A stretch of DNA of 64,000 nucleotides. It comes from Ptychodera flava. Lineage: Eukaryota; Hemichordata; Enteropneusta; Ptychoderidae. Positions 22,650-33,849 of the stretch are shown here, piece after piece. How positions within the stretch are numbered: position 1 is the first letter of the stretch; each line of letters starts with the position of its first letter. The notes under the pieces were generated by a model. That model was not told the origin of the DNA, ran no database searches, and saw only the letters and a program-made list of their open reading frames with translations. The position numbers and the translations under genes are program-made. The stretch is taken from positions 31,904,888 through 31,968,887 of the forward strand of contig NC_091928.1 in the NCBI RefSeq assembly GCF_041260155.1, read 5' to 3'.

Positions 22650-23123
22650 TGTTGATGAAGAAATGTTCAATTTCTTCAAACTTCAAAGTGTCATATGTAG
22701 CCTTCAACTGCAGTGTTATTCCATGTTTGGCAGCTATCTCTCTCATTTCATCTGTTATCAGCAGTGGTTCCAGTGCTTTGGCCAGGTTTCTATATCTACA
22801 AGTCTGCTTCAACCTATAGAGATAATAAAGTGTTAAAATCTTCAGCAAGATTCCCAAAGACTCTGCTGTCACAGTTGTTGGATCCAGGCCAACTCTCTCT
22901 GTCCAGACTTTCTTTACTTCATTGCAACTGTCTTCATCTGCCAGCACAGCTTGCACTCTGCGTTTCATACAATGTTCACACTCTCCCCATGCAGCCTTCA
23001 CCTCAGTCTTTTTTGTTTCCTGCGGCCTTCTTAGTTGTACTGAAAGAGCTTTGGCTTGTTCTTCTAGTTCTCTGAGACTTTTGTAGAGCATGTCTTCATC
23101 CAGGGCTACTTTAACTAGGATAT
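22650..23123 (-). CDS. Helical exon of the GT-NHL gene, unknown family
   Basis: A 474-bp exon between acceptor TTATTCCAG (from 23124) and donor GTAAGTTG. It is phase 1 on both sides and encodes 158 residues starting DILVKVALDEDMLYKSLREL. Most of it should be alpha-helical: a Lys/Glu-rich N-terminal helix, a CEHCMKRRVQ segment, a hydrophobic helix SLGILLKILTLYYLYRLKQT, and ITDEMREIAAKHGITLQ. There is no zinc-binding set and no signal peptide. I considered a HEPN- or death-fold helical bundle but cannot support either. It joins in frame to the exons at 25456 and 19765. Confidence 0.72.
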
Positions 23124-23708
23124 CTGGAATAAGATAATAAAGCTTGCGTAAATAGTAAGTAGACACAGTGTGCTTGATAAAATTAACATGATGATTAAAT
23201 CAAAATTGTTGTTGGCCTATTTGTTTGTTATTTGTTCCTTAATTAAATGTTAATAAATTATGTGTAATTTGTACTGATGACCAATGCTAGCAATTTCTCG
23301 ACTAAAACTGCTGTTAGTAGTCCAACCGAAACATGTATACGGTAACTTTGAACATTCAACAGTTTGAATAATTGACATGTTTGATTCTTTTTACCTGAAG
23401 CTTTTGTGGCAAAGCGATGAAAGTAAACGATGAAAGAAATGATGTTATGGAAATAGTCTGCAAACATGTCCATGACTGACATCATACCTGTATAATCATT
23501 GATGTGGTTGTTCATTTAATGGTCATATAGTGTGCCAGAAGTCAAACCATTAAAATTGATCAACTGCTTCAACTTATTACGACAATTGCATTGTTACCAT
23601 ATATGTTTATAGACAGTCTTAATATTGTAGAATTTGTACAGCATTGAATGGTAACTACTTGATCGTGTGAGCCTGGAATTGTTTTAATACAATGATTACT
23701 ACTGTACA
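23124..23708. other. Intron without a visible feature
   Basis: No exon or repeat recognised before the inverted-repeat element that begins at about 23.71 kb. Confidence 0.5.
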
Positions 23709-23729
23709 ATACCAGATATGAACTGTAAA

Positions 23730-25145
23730 TGCTCACGTGTTTCATTATATATTGCAGTTATGTGTGATTTGAACCGTTGCCACATGTTTGCAACTTCACT
23801 GAAAGTATTATGATCAACGTTATGAACAATATTCACCACAGATTAACTGTATAGGTCATTAAGTATTCAAATACGCAATTAGCTGAAATAGAAATAATTA
23901 TTTTCTTTGACTGCTGTCATTTTATCACCTCTTTATATAGCAAGTGTAATTGCCTCTTGTCAAGTCCTTCAAACTATATATTCCAAACTTTGAAAGCACA
24001 TTAGATATGCAAACTATAAATTAGCTGACATGAAAACTTAAGTGCAAATGACTTCCAATATTGATATAACCTGGTATAATCATCAATATATTATGCCAAC
24101 TTTGATCAAATAAATCCAAGTATATATCCCTAATTAGGAAAGTTCATTAAATACACAAATTAGGAATTGGCTGAAGCAAAATGCTAAATGCCTTTCAATA
24201 ATGTTAGCCTACCAACTTTGGTCATGTAAATTCAAACATATATTCCTAATTTCAAAAATTCATTAAATATGCAAATTAGGAGCTGGATGAAGTAAAAATG
24301 CTTAATGACTTTCAATAACGTCGTATCATAGTATCTTTAATGTACATAGCAAGTTTCGTCAACTTTGGTCTAGTCAATACAGATAAATATCCCTGATTAT
24401 GAAAGTTCATTAAATATACAAATAAGGAATTGGCCAAAGTTCAAATGCTTAATGACTTTCAATAATGTTCTTCATAGTATCTTTAATGTACATAGCCAGT
24501 TTCGTCAACTTTGGTCTCGTCAATTCAGATAAATACCCCTAATTAGGAAAGTTCATTAAATATGCAAATTAGGAATTTGCCGAAGTAAAAATGCTTAATG
24601 ACATTTAAGAATGTTCTATCATAGTATCTTTAATGTACATAGCAAGTTTCATCAATTTTGGTTATGTAAATTCAAATATATATCCTTAATTTCGAAGGCG
24701 TTAAATATGCAAATTACGATTTGGATGAAGTAAAAATGCTTAATGACTTTCAATAATGTAAATCATAATGTCTTCAATATGCATACCAAGTTTCCTCAAT
24801 TTTGATCAAGTAAATTCAGATATATACCCCTAATTAGGAATTTCATTAAATATGCAAATTAGTAATTATCTTTCACGTCACCCCTTAATAACTTTCACAG
24901 CTGATTTATCTTGATGTGATCAACATTTGTAGCAAATCTCATCAAATTGTCTGAAGTCGTTCTCAATGTACCGGTATATCCCGTTTTCTAAAATCATTTA
25001 TTATGCAAATGAGCAAAAAGTAAGCAAGCCACATTCACTAAAAACTAATCAGTTCTTGCCATTTGCAAACTGAATCTATGTACCAGATTTGATTCTGATC
25101 TGATGAGCCGTTTTTGAGATATTGAGCACACAGACAGACAGACAC

Positions 25146-25181
<36 letters not shown>

Positions 25182-25222
25182 CATCGCTGCGACATATGCT
25201 GACGTGTGTGAACACGTGAGCA
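23730..25222 (-). mobile_element. Inverted-repeat element with internal array, copy B
   Basis: Inverted second copy of the element at 5902-7177. The ends are TGCTCACGTGTT (23730-23741) and AACACGTGAGCA (25211-25222). The interior again carries several units of about 147 bp with TTAATGACTTTCAATAATG- and AAATATGCAAATTAGGAA-type phrases. A (GACA)n microsatellite at about 25132-25181 replaces a short CTGTCTGTTGG stretch of copy A. Similarity to copy A extends through CCAGATATGAACTG outside the left inverted repeat (23711 onward). No coding capacity. Confidence 0.7.
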
Positions 25223-25455
25223 AAAAATGAACAGAACTCACACCTGAAATAACTGTAAAATGTTGGCTTGATTGTTGGAGCTCTAAATTTCAGGACTCAT
25301 GAATACGATGATGTATTAAGTAGAATGTTAGCTATGAACTGAAGCTGCCATCAAAGTGCTCATATTAACCTGTCTACTAACTACAGCATTGTATGATAAA
25401 CACTCTGTCCAGTTGCAAGGCAAGGTTCAGCTACTTGAATGTGGTGATAAACTAC

Positions 25456-25722
25456 CTTGTTGTTCATCATTTTGATTTCTGACCATTCCCTCCTCAGTAT
25501 TTGAGTTTTCATTTTCCATCTCTGACGGTGTGATCGTTGTTTGGCCATACTCTGTGTCTTCCTTATCTATCACATCATCACGTGTTTCTTCGATAGCTTG
25601 TCTACCAATACTGCCATCTCTAGTCACAGCTAGTGTTGATATTTTGCCATTTATTGATTCTGGAACTTGCTTTGTTGATTGTGTGCTCACTTCACAGTCG
25701 CTTGATGGTAAGCTTACATCAG
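25456..25722 (-). CDS. Ser/Thr-rich acidic exon of the GT-NHL gene
   Basis: A 267-bp exon between acceptor CTACACCAG (from 25723) and donor GTAGTTTATC (ending 25455). It is phase 1 on both sides and encodes about 89 residues including STQSTKQVPESINGKISTLA, EETRDDVIDKEDTEYGQTTI and EMENENSNTEEGMVRNQNDE. It is acidic, low in hydrophobics and probably disordered. The single base left by the GT exon plus CT makes an Ala codon, so the frame is continuous. No family is recognised. Confidence 0.68.
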
Positions 25723-25784
25723 CTGGTGTAGTGTAAGATTAAACAAGGGAAAACTGTCAGATGATGCTCTCGTAATTATGCTTT

Positions 25785-25985
25785 ACATTAATACTCACTG
25801 TATTAGCATGGATTATTGCCTGTATTTTAGCTGAAGAGTGCATATACAGATGAATACAGTCAAGAATCCTTTTTTTGTATTCAGCAAGCGTGTATTCATG
25901 TGGATTCATGTGAATTCACGTGTATTATACTATAATACAGGCAACTAAATGTGAATTTATCTGAATTATTGGGTTTTCATGCTTA
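25785..25985. repeat. 200-bp repeat, copy 1 (inverted mate at 55.3 kb)
   Basis: A block with TTGCCTGTATTTTAGCTGAA at one side and TTGCCTGTATTATAGT (complement) at the other. Inside it has alternating ATGAATACAG and GTGAATTCACGTGTATTA phrases. It matches 55318-55520 in reverse orientation with few differences. It is likely a MITE-like element, inserted in the first intron. Confidence 0.75.
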
Positions 25986-26592
25986 ACATTAATACAAACT
26001 TAGTTTTACCATATGCTACTTAGTGTAGCGTACTATTTTCAACAACTTACGTTAAAATTCATTACTGTCCACAAGTACAGTCACAATCTATGCCTTCCTT
26101 TTCCGTATTGCCCTTCATGGTTTACCTGACTTTTCACCATAACATTGTCATTAATATCAGCTGCAGAAGTGCCATAGAAGGCAAAATGAAAATGTTCTGG
26201 TTTCTTTGACTTCTGATACAAATGCAATATTGAATTTCAACATGCATTTAGGTTTCCAAAATTGACAAGTCTTTACAATGTAAAATTATGCTGATTTGTT
26301 TTCCTTTTATACAAAAATCATAACGACATTTCAAGTGACATTACTTTGTGAAGAATATGATATATGGATCGTTCGGGACATGGTACGTACAGTAGAGGAG
26401 AAAATGACTGAAGCAATTTTCTCTAAATGAAGTTCCTTAACTATGATAATCTTATATCTGCAAACAGGCAAAGAATCAAAAGCACTGCTTCTATATAATT
26501 TTCTGTTATCTGATTTACTACAATGATAGCAACAGCTATCCTGGTAAGATTTGCGTCTTTTTGGATATGTGATTTTAAACATAAATACATAC
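25986..26592. other. Intron 1 remainder
   Basis: No exon or repeat recognised between the 200-bp repeat and the donor of the GT exon. Confidence 0.5.
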
Positions 26593-28285
26593 CGCATGTA
26601 GCTACTTCCTGGCCTTTGCAGTCACCTTCATGTACTTTTTTTATTGGTTCCTGTAATAATGATGCAAATTTTGCAAAACTTTCAGTGATAGCTTCACACT
26701 TTGTCAGAGCTGCTTTCAGAGCGTTTGCCTTCTTGAAAGAGTCAGATGTCTTTTCTAAATGTTCCAATATTTTCTTTGACAGATTCACTTCACAGTCTCT
26801 GATGACACAGTAATCAGCACACATTTCTAAATGTTTCATTACAAAGTGAGCTAGGTGAGAATCATCATGGACTGAAGTAGGCAAACCGAAAGTCATCGCT
26901 TCCAAGCCATACAAGCTGTAATCCCAATAGCATGGTGAAGGTAGGCAGAGATGAGACTGTTGTAGAGATGTGAGTAGAGACTTTATTGAGTGCCCTGGCT
27001 TGAGTTTTGGGTACACATATGGACTTTCCGATGCATCAGCTAAAATCTTCTGTTCAGTCTTTCCCGCTTTTTTAGAAACTCCTTGTATCTTCCACTCTGG
27101 GTGGCTGCTGTAATGTTCTTTTCGACGATTAGCTACTGTACCAATGGAAGCTGCAATAGACTTGCACCTTTCTATGGCATTCTGTGTATCCATCTGACCG
27201 CATGATAGTATATGGTGTTGTGCGACCGGCTTTTCTTTTGGTTTTTTCACCCAGAAACACGTGTCTGGGCGTGGAAGAATCTCCTCATGTGGAATGCCTG
27301 ATAAGTCTCTACCCTGAACTTCTGCCCTGTATGCATTCTCAAAATAATCATGGATGTAAGGTCCTATGGAAAACAGGATGTCTGCCTCACTTGCCATTTG
27401 CAGCATCTTTTCTTCAAATTCCGACAGACCATGCTCTTCAGCTTGCAGACAGTTAGCTTCTGGACGAGCATGATTAATCAGAACTAGCTTTGCACCAGGA
27501 AAGAGTTTTCTCCTTATATCAGCTGCAGCACGTCCTGTCTTTGGAGCATAACCAATTACATATTGAACATTTTCTACTTCTCTCAGGTCTGGATAGTAGA
27601 TTTCATGATTCAGCAACCATTCTAACTTTTGAGGATCATCTCTGTGATCAGCTTTCTCTTTCCTCTGTGCTGGTATCAAGGTAACACCACAGCTCTCAGC
27701 ATCTTTCTTCTGGTCATCACTGATTTTGACATCAAGTACAGTAGAATACGCTTTCAGAGTTTCTCCTGCCTTGGCCTTCCTTTCACAAAAATCTTGGACA
27801 AGAGTTTTGTGAAATCCTGTAAGACCTAAGGCATCTTTGTTCCAGGCTTCGTTAATGAATACTGCTGCTGAGGGTTGATCAGGTGGTGGATGGAACTTGG
27901 CACCAGGGAAAACACTTTCTTGAAGTGCGGCTGCCGTCTTCTTGACATTTGAGGACAATGCAACAACATGGTTTATATTTTCTAATCGTCCAAGTCCTGG
28001 ATAGTAGGATTGATGAAAGAGAAGCCAGTTTGTTACTGGTGGATCTTCATCAGGATGAGATGATTTAGGTCTGGTAGCTGGAATCAAAGTTACTCCATAT
28101 CTTGCTGCATCTTCCTTTACTTCTTCACCCACATCAACATCAAGGACAGTGCAGTGAATTTTAGAAACTTCGGCTTGCTTCTTCTTCAGTGTATTTTCAC
28201 AGAAATCTGTGATCAGTTTCCAATTTGCTGGGCCATATGAATTTCTCTTCCATGATGTTATAAACAGTGCTGCAGATCCTTCCAT
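26593..28285 (-). CDS. GT-B/GT4-like glycosyltransferase exon with duplicated N-half
   Basis: An ATG at 28283-28285 opens 564 codons up to donor GTATGT (26587-26592). An acceptor TTTATTTCAG before 28332 makes this the first coding exon, behind a 5' UTR intron. Residues 4-130 and 139-267 are two copies of one Rossmann-like module: ALFITSW/AVFINEAW, TVLDV, GVTLIPA, W-LL-H--YYP, then FPGAK. After these comes EADILFSIGPYIHDYF, then ILSCGQMD, which sits where GT4 enzymes have their G-R-L-D strand. Next is YGLEAMTFGLPTSVHDD (459-475), the GT4 nucleotide-sugar motif. The first acidic residue of the usual E-x7-E is not conserved (DYSLYGLE instead), so activity is doubtful and a sensing role is possible. 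No signal peptide or membrane helix. It splices in frame to 25722. Confidence 0.85.
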
Positions 28286-28332
28286 TTTGTTTATTGCTAA
28301 GTTTCCAGATTGAATTGTTAGCTTCTTATCCT

Positions 28333-30158
28333 GAAATAAATTGAAAATTGTATCTACAATAAAAGGATTATTACTTCTCCGTCCATGTCCCTAACACTTG
28401 GCCAATAAGCTTCAAAGTTCAAGGAAAAAGACCTTTAGAAAATATGTTGCCATCATAGTTTGTAGAGTTGACAGTAAGGAACAACGTTTTGATTTCATTT
28501 TAAAGCAAGTTGTTGTCCATTAACATGGTAGATCTAATATCATATACGCAGACAGATTGCCTACAGGGCTCTCATTGCATGCAGTTTTACAGTTATTGTA
28601 CCGGTATAGCTTGGTCCAGGAAGGCATTTTTTATACACCTGATTTTGGCCCACATTGACTAGTTTCAATTTACTCTATATTTTATAATAAATGAAAAGAG
28701 TAAAGGTGAATTTCCTGACTGCAAAAGTGACTAGTAATGAGACCTTATACACTTTTTATTTCTTCTCCAAATAGTATATCAAGCCTTTGTTTTAGAATTA
28801 ACTCTCTCATTTTGGTCAACACAAGCTTACCCTAGTGTCTGAAACCACTTGTCTGATATGTACTGTTTGTTTTAGAAACAAGTCTCCCACATTTACATGT
28901 TAAAGTTACACATGGAGTGCATTCTGTTCAAATGGGAATGTTATTAACACTATTTTAGCAAAGCATGCTATTTCACAATGAAATTAGGAAAAGTTTGTGG
29001 CAGAATGCAATTCATTAAATTTCCTGATAATAGATTTCCTTCATATTGTCATTATTGACCTATACAAAAAAGTTTATTAAATATGTCTACCACTACCAGC
29101 CATAGTGCAAGAGGAAGATTACTTATAAGATAAATTTACTTTAAGATGAATTTAGTCATTGTGAACACAACTGCCGGAAAAAGGGTTAATACATATTAAT
29201 CTATTACTGCATGTGACATACTAAATCCCTATTTCCACTTCCATTTTGCTCTTGTGTCCCTGTTGTTATAGAAAGGTCATTTAAGGTCACACAGTTATTC
29301 AAGCTGAACAACCTTTGTACTTACGCTTCGTCATTACTCAGAGTGAATATTGCTGAAAATTATGGGCATATTTGGGTTAATTGTTAAACTTTTGATCTTG
29401 TTCTTTGATAGACTAACGTATATCATACTGAAATTGCTTGTTACATAAGTGTTCAAGTGAAAACACCCTTAACCTCTGCCCGTCAAAGATTCAGTGGCCA
29501 TTAGATATCAGAATTCCTGGTTGAGTTGAGCCAGAAATCATGGTAACTGATCTGAGCTTAAACTTGGAAACAAAGAAATAGTGTACCATACCTAAGTCTC
29601 TGGATAATTATCTGTACTTTCACCAACAGGTCCTCAAATTCACACCTGAGAAATTGATCTGAAATTAGTAAAACGCCAAAAGGAAATAGTGCAAGCTTGT
29701 TGTACATGTATGAACACAGCGTTACACCTCACGTGATAGGAATCAGATTAGGAATTTATTACCTGGCAGCTCGCTGACATGGTAAGTACAAAGTTCAGTT
29801 AAAATACTTAAAATTGCTAGAGGGCATTTTAATGGGTTATTTAATCGTAGCTCAATCAACTACGGTATACGGTAGTAATGTTCCTGTCAGTGTCCTTGTG
29901 TCAAGATTATATATTGTTTGACAATGACCTTGTTTTGATTTATAGTCGGAACAAGTAATTAAAATGTAATACTTTATATCAGTGTGATACATTGGTATAT
30001 ATCTAGGTATATTGTTACAATGGAAGCTGGGCTTGTTGAACCATACATAATCTGTATGGCTGCAAAGTTTATGTGACCTTCTATAGCTGTGGAAATGTAA
30101 AAGACATGATATTAAGTTAATAATCTCCACCTCACCCAGTAAAAGCCTTCAAAGACAA
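28333..30158. other. Upstream region of the GT gene, no exon found
   Basis: The 5' UTR exon(s) and promoter of the GT gene should lie upstream of the acceptor near 28332, but I cannot place them. On the plus strand, ATGGTAAGTAC at 29779 is a donor-like sequence without a supporting frame. No repeat is recognised. Confidence 0.4.
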
Positions 30159-30440
30159 CCCTTACGAAAAAATATGGCTTCTGGCACATAGTTGTGCATG
30201 CTAACCCACAATAGTTGTGGATACCAAGCTGCAACTGTTTGTGGCTTATAAGCAGGTTATTCATATTTTATCATGCAAAGATCTGTTCTGGCACAGTTTT
30301 GCGGCATACAGGCCGCTGTGATTGCAGACGATATGCCGCAAAAAATGGGAGGGGCTTTTAGCGGCATATAAGCCGCTGTGATTGCAGACAATATGCCACA
30401 AAAAATGGTGGGGTAAAAGGTTTCATGGTAAAATGCTGCT
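30159..30440. repeat. Repeat with 60-bp tandem duplication
   Basis: It begins with CCCTTACGAAAAAAT (30159-30173). Further in, GCGGCAT...GCCGCTGTGATTGCAG is present twice in tandem (30301 and 30361, period 60). A related block ends at 33617 in reverse orientation with the same terminal phrase, and both share GCTTATAAGC and CCACAAAAAA. These may be the two ends of one 3.46-kb element or two separate related insertions. A poly-C run follows at about 30460. Confidence 0.55.
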
Positions 30441-30853
30441 ATGCATGCTTCCTGCACTACCCCCCCCCTCCCCAACCATACCTGCATTTGTACCTACCAG
30501 TTTTATACTAGCCAGGAGATTACCATACACTTCACATCTTCATTTGTTTTAAGGGACAGTAGCTGTAACTTATGATGTTGCTCTTTTAACTTTTGTGCGT
30601 TGAGGTAACTTTTCACTTTACTCACTTGGCAAAATAGGCAAAAATCAAGACACAAACAGTATAAAAATACTGCATAAAAATTAAGTTACAGCTATTGCCT
30701 TTAAAACCGCCTACTCACATATGCAAACAAAAAAACACACTTACCACATATCTTCACGATAATACCCCATTGTTTATTTTGATATGTAAAACAATGATGT
30801 TGGTACACTAGGCTGGACACTAAGAAATTAAAATAAAATCAAAATTCAATAAT

Positions 30854-31033
30854 CTAATGAGGTTCATGTGAAAAACATAACAGAACACGTCTAAAAGTCT
30901 GCATTTGATTTTTCACATTATCCAAAGTTGTTTTCGATGCCATCCTAATGTTTACGATCTGGTTCTGAAACTTCAGATTGAATGTTCCTGTTGATCCATT
31001 GGTCTGTTCAGCTTCATGGCCTTTGCCCATACA
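30854..31033 (-). CDS. Possible exon, unknown protein
   Basis: After acceptor TTTTATTCTCAG (from 31034) a frame encodes CMGKGHEAEQTNGSTGTFNL, then KFQNQIVNIRMASKTTLDNV and about 20 more residues to a TAG stop at 30854-30856. The composition is protein-like and the acceptor is good, but there is no homology and no partner exon. It could be the last exon of another minus-strand gene, or non-coding sequence upstream of the GT gene. Confidence 0.28.
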   Translation of the reverse strand, partial: CMGKGHEAEQTNGSTGTFNLKFQNQIVNIRMASKTTLDNVKNQMQTFRRVLLCFSHEPH

Positions 31034-31662
31034 CTGAGAATAAAAATGATAAATAACAGACAAGGATATTATTACATGTGCAAAGTGAAATTGCTTGTAT
31101 TTTGTCGACTACCCTTATAATATATTAATACAAAAATTCACGGAAAAGAGCATTCATGTGCTTGAAAGAAATTATAATAATTAATATTAAATAATTTACC
31201 CAATGATACAAACTCATGACATATCTATACATTATGTTATTGTGATTACCAAATCATTGCTTTTCAGCCTCATTTTCACTATTTACTTGTGACACACCAC
31301 TCAAAACTACAACTATTGACCAGCGGTGATTGAGTTTCAGCACATCTCAAACAGAAGAATTGTAAATGGAAAACTGTCTCATAAATTGTTTTAAAACAAA
31401 AAGTATCCCTTTATAATAGCGCAGTGCACGGTTACAGGTTTGTTACTAAATATACCGTAGCTGTACGCGCGCAATATCGGACACGCAGCTTGAAATGCGG
31501 ACAAATTTTATCAATGTTGCATACATTGCTGTTTTTGCAGCTTGTACTCTGAGTCGTGGATATGCCTATTGGTATTCATTGTTACACTAGCAGTTAGCCC
31601 ACTAAGTTGTATTTTCGTCGTTCTTGCATTCGTAATTTTCAAAAGCGTAATCTAAAAATGCG

Positions 31663-31975
31663 GACGATGCTGTGTGTTGGCCGCTACAGCTAACACACAG
31701 CATCGTACGCAAGGCTAGCGAGAGTTGCCGACATCGACGGTTATTTACGAGAAGTGAATAAAAGACTGGCATTTTTGGAAGCGATCGAGTAGCTGAGGTA
31801 GGCAGGGATACGACTTGGCCCAAGAACGCTGAATTTCGGCAGTAATTTGGCTTTTTACATCAAGTCCCAAAATGGATTTGAAGTCACCGACCCTACCTAC
31901 GCTACGGGTCTTTGCAGGGCTGTGGTGAGCGGGGCGATTAACTGTAGCGGAACACACAGCATCGTACGCGTAGGG
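31663..31975. repeat. Palindromic ACGATGCTGTGTGTT repeats
   Basis: ACGATGCTGTGTGTT and its complement form a hairpin at about 31664-31712, with a GCTACAG spacer. A further inverted copy joined to CTGTAGCGGAACACACAGC lies at 31942-31975. The same sequence recurs as a longer palindrome at 33.03-33.15 kb. The adjacent DNA is richer in GC than its surroundings. No gene is seen. Confidence 0.8.
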
Positions 31976-32399
31976 CTACCAACCTCCATGATTAACTACC
32001 GGTATATTATTTTTGCCAATACCGTACGTTCATTTGGCATACTTGAACAGGGTTCGCCAAGAACAACATCAATATAGCACGACCAAAGACAGTGAAAACT
32101 GCGAAAATTATAGAGACAACTCGTGGTATTGAAAATTACTTACCGAATTTTTAAACGATCTGTAGCTCTTCGATCAAACTATGGGTGTGTCCGTGACCGT
32201 TGTTCTTCGGGACGATATCTCGGTCTCAGAATCGGTCATCCAAGGGCCATCAACGCATCGCAAACGCTGTTTGTTGGTTTTAAATTCATAGCTAACCTTT
32301 ACGTACCCTGAATGATAATGTCCTACGGTAATTTTACGCTAAACTGTACAAAAATCAGAGCGAAAAAACGGCGACGATATACTCCTCGCTCAAACGTCC

Positions 32400-32560
32400 T
32401 AACGGCCTACCAGTGCATATCAGATTTATTTGCCGCTCAGGATTTGACCCATGACCTTTTGGCAATCTGACCAATCATAAAGAAATGTTCACATGATCTA
32501 CAACAATCTGACCAATCATAAAGAAGTCTTCACATGATATATGACATCATCAGGCGTGAT
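32400..32560. repeat. Short tandem duplication
   Basis: CAATCTGACCAATCATAAAG is present twice in tandem (from about 32464 and 32507), each followed by a TTCACATGAT phrase. No coding region is supported from 31.98 to 33.03 kb. Confidence 0.7.
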
Positions 32561-33030
32561 TCTAGAGGTTCCGGGTTCAAAGTCTGTTCTGACCCACGCA
32601 TTGTTTCAGCAAGCAGCTTGATCCAAATCTCGCGAGCTTGCGTTTGAAAACCAAAACGACACAAATACATGGGAATAACCTTTCTAGATCAACACAAAAC
32701 TCTACAAAAACGGCTCCGACATAGCAGTCTCGTGACTTACAAACTTTGCCCGACGATGACTTTCATCGCGCACGTCCGTATTTTGAAGCCCAGCGTGATC
32801 AATATGAAACTATGCGTACATTATTATACGCTGGGAAAGCTTTACCGTACGTACCTCCATGCCGTACGTACGCTTTCAAGACCTACTCTGTACTTGCAGT
32901 TCATTTAAAACCCGCGTGTGAAAAGGGCGTAAGAAAACACAAAAGAACAAGATATACGTTATTTTTGAGTTGCAGTTCTTTGAAAGACTAGTCTTTTCAA
33001 GGGAGATATGCACGTGAAAGTTCATTATAC

Positions 33031-33149
33031 GTCGATATTAGCCCTGCGTACGATGCTGTGTGTTCCGATCCGCTACAGCCAATCGCCCCGCTCACCACAA
33101 TTAGCTGTAGCGGAACACACAGCATCGTACGCAGGGCTAACGTCGATAT
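33031..33149. repeat. Near-perfect palindrome with about 50-bp arms
   Basis: The left arm (33031-33080, GTCGATATTAGCCCTGCGTA onward) and the right arm (33100-33149) are complementary apart from two or three positions, with a loop of about 19 bp. The arms contain the same ACGATGCTGTGTGTT core as at 31.7 kb. It could form a strong cruciform or hairpin. Confidence 0.85.
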
Positions 33150-33482
33150 ATGGTTCGCCAGAGTTAATATTTTGCAAAGCTTTTTTTCTGTAGAAACAGT
33201 TACGCTGTCAGTGAGAACCAATCATTTGCAAAACGTACATAAAAAGTCAGTGATTGATTTATTGCACCGATCAAAGTCAAATGGTAGTTTTTCACACAAT
33301 TTGTTGAAAATCAAAGGTTTCCTGCTGTGCCAGCTGTAGTGTCACTGTCAATGGATATCTCATCTAAGATCAAGTGGAGTGTCAACTCAATGTTGTGGCT
33401 TATAGTGAGCAATATCTTGCTCAAACTGTGTTTATTTAAATATTTTAGCATATCTGCCACAAAAGATTTGACTGATTGTCTT

Positions 33483-33617
33483 TGTGTGCCTGTTAAGTGC
33501 CTCTAGTGGCACATATCGGCACATAATGAAAAATAAGTTCTGGCAGCCTTTTTTGTGTGTAGCTTATAAGCCGCAAGACAGTGGGACATATGCCACAAAA
33601 AAATTTTTTCGTAAGGG
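33483..33617. repeat. Repeat related to 30159-30440, inverted
   Basis: It ends ATTTTTTCGTAAGGG (33603-33617), the complement of the phrase at 30159. Shared internal words are GCTTATAAGC and GCCACAAAA. See the entry at 30159 for the two possible readings. Confidence 0.55.
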
Positions 33618-33849
33618 AAGTCATTGTCATAGTCCAAATGAAATATAAATTTGTCAATGTTCACTGGAGCGGGAGCAGTAAACCTGTACAAATGTGATTA
33701 TAACTGAAGTTTCCAGAAGTGCCAAATAGGCAAACAAATGTTTGCCTTTTCTCTTTGAATAGAAGTGATGACATTTGTTGAAAATGCCTGTGTTCATTAA
33801 AGTGGAATCTGTGTTTTATCACAGATGTGTTTTGTGATTACACCTAGCT

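Noticed and set aside
22650-23123. HEPN or death-fold domain in the helical exon
   Set aside because: Helical content alone is not enough; no HEPN R-x4-6-H pair or death-fold signature is visible.
31602-33339. Overlapping frames of 60-93 codons on both strands
   Set aside because: They follow the palindromic repeats (recurring LRTMLC and AVAEHTAS strings) and have no splice context or homology.
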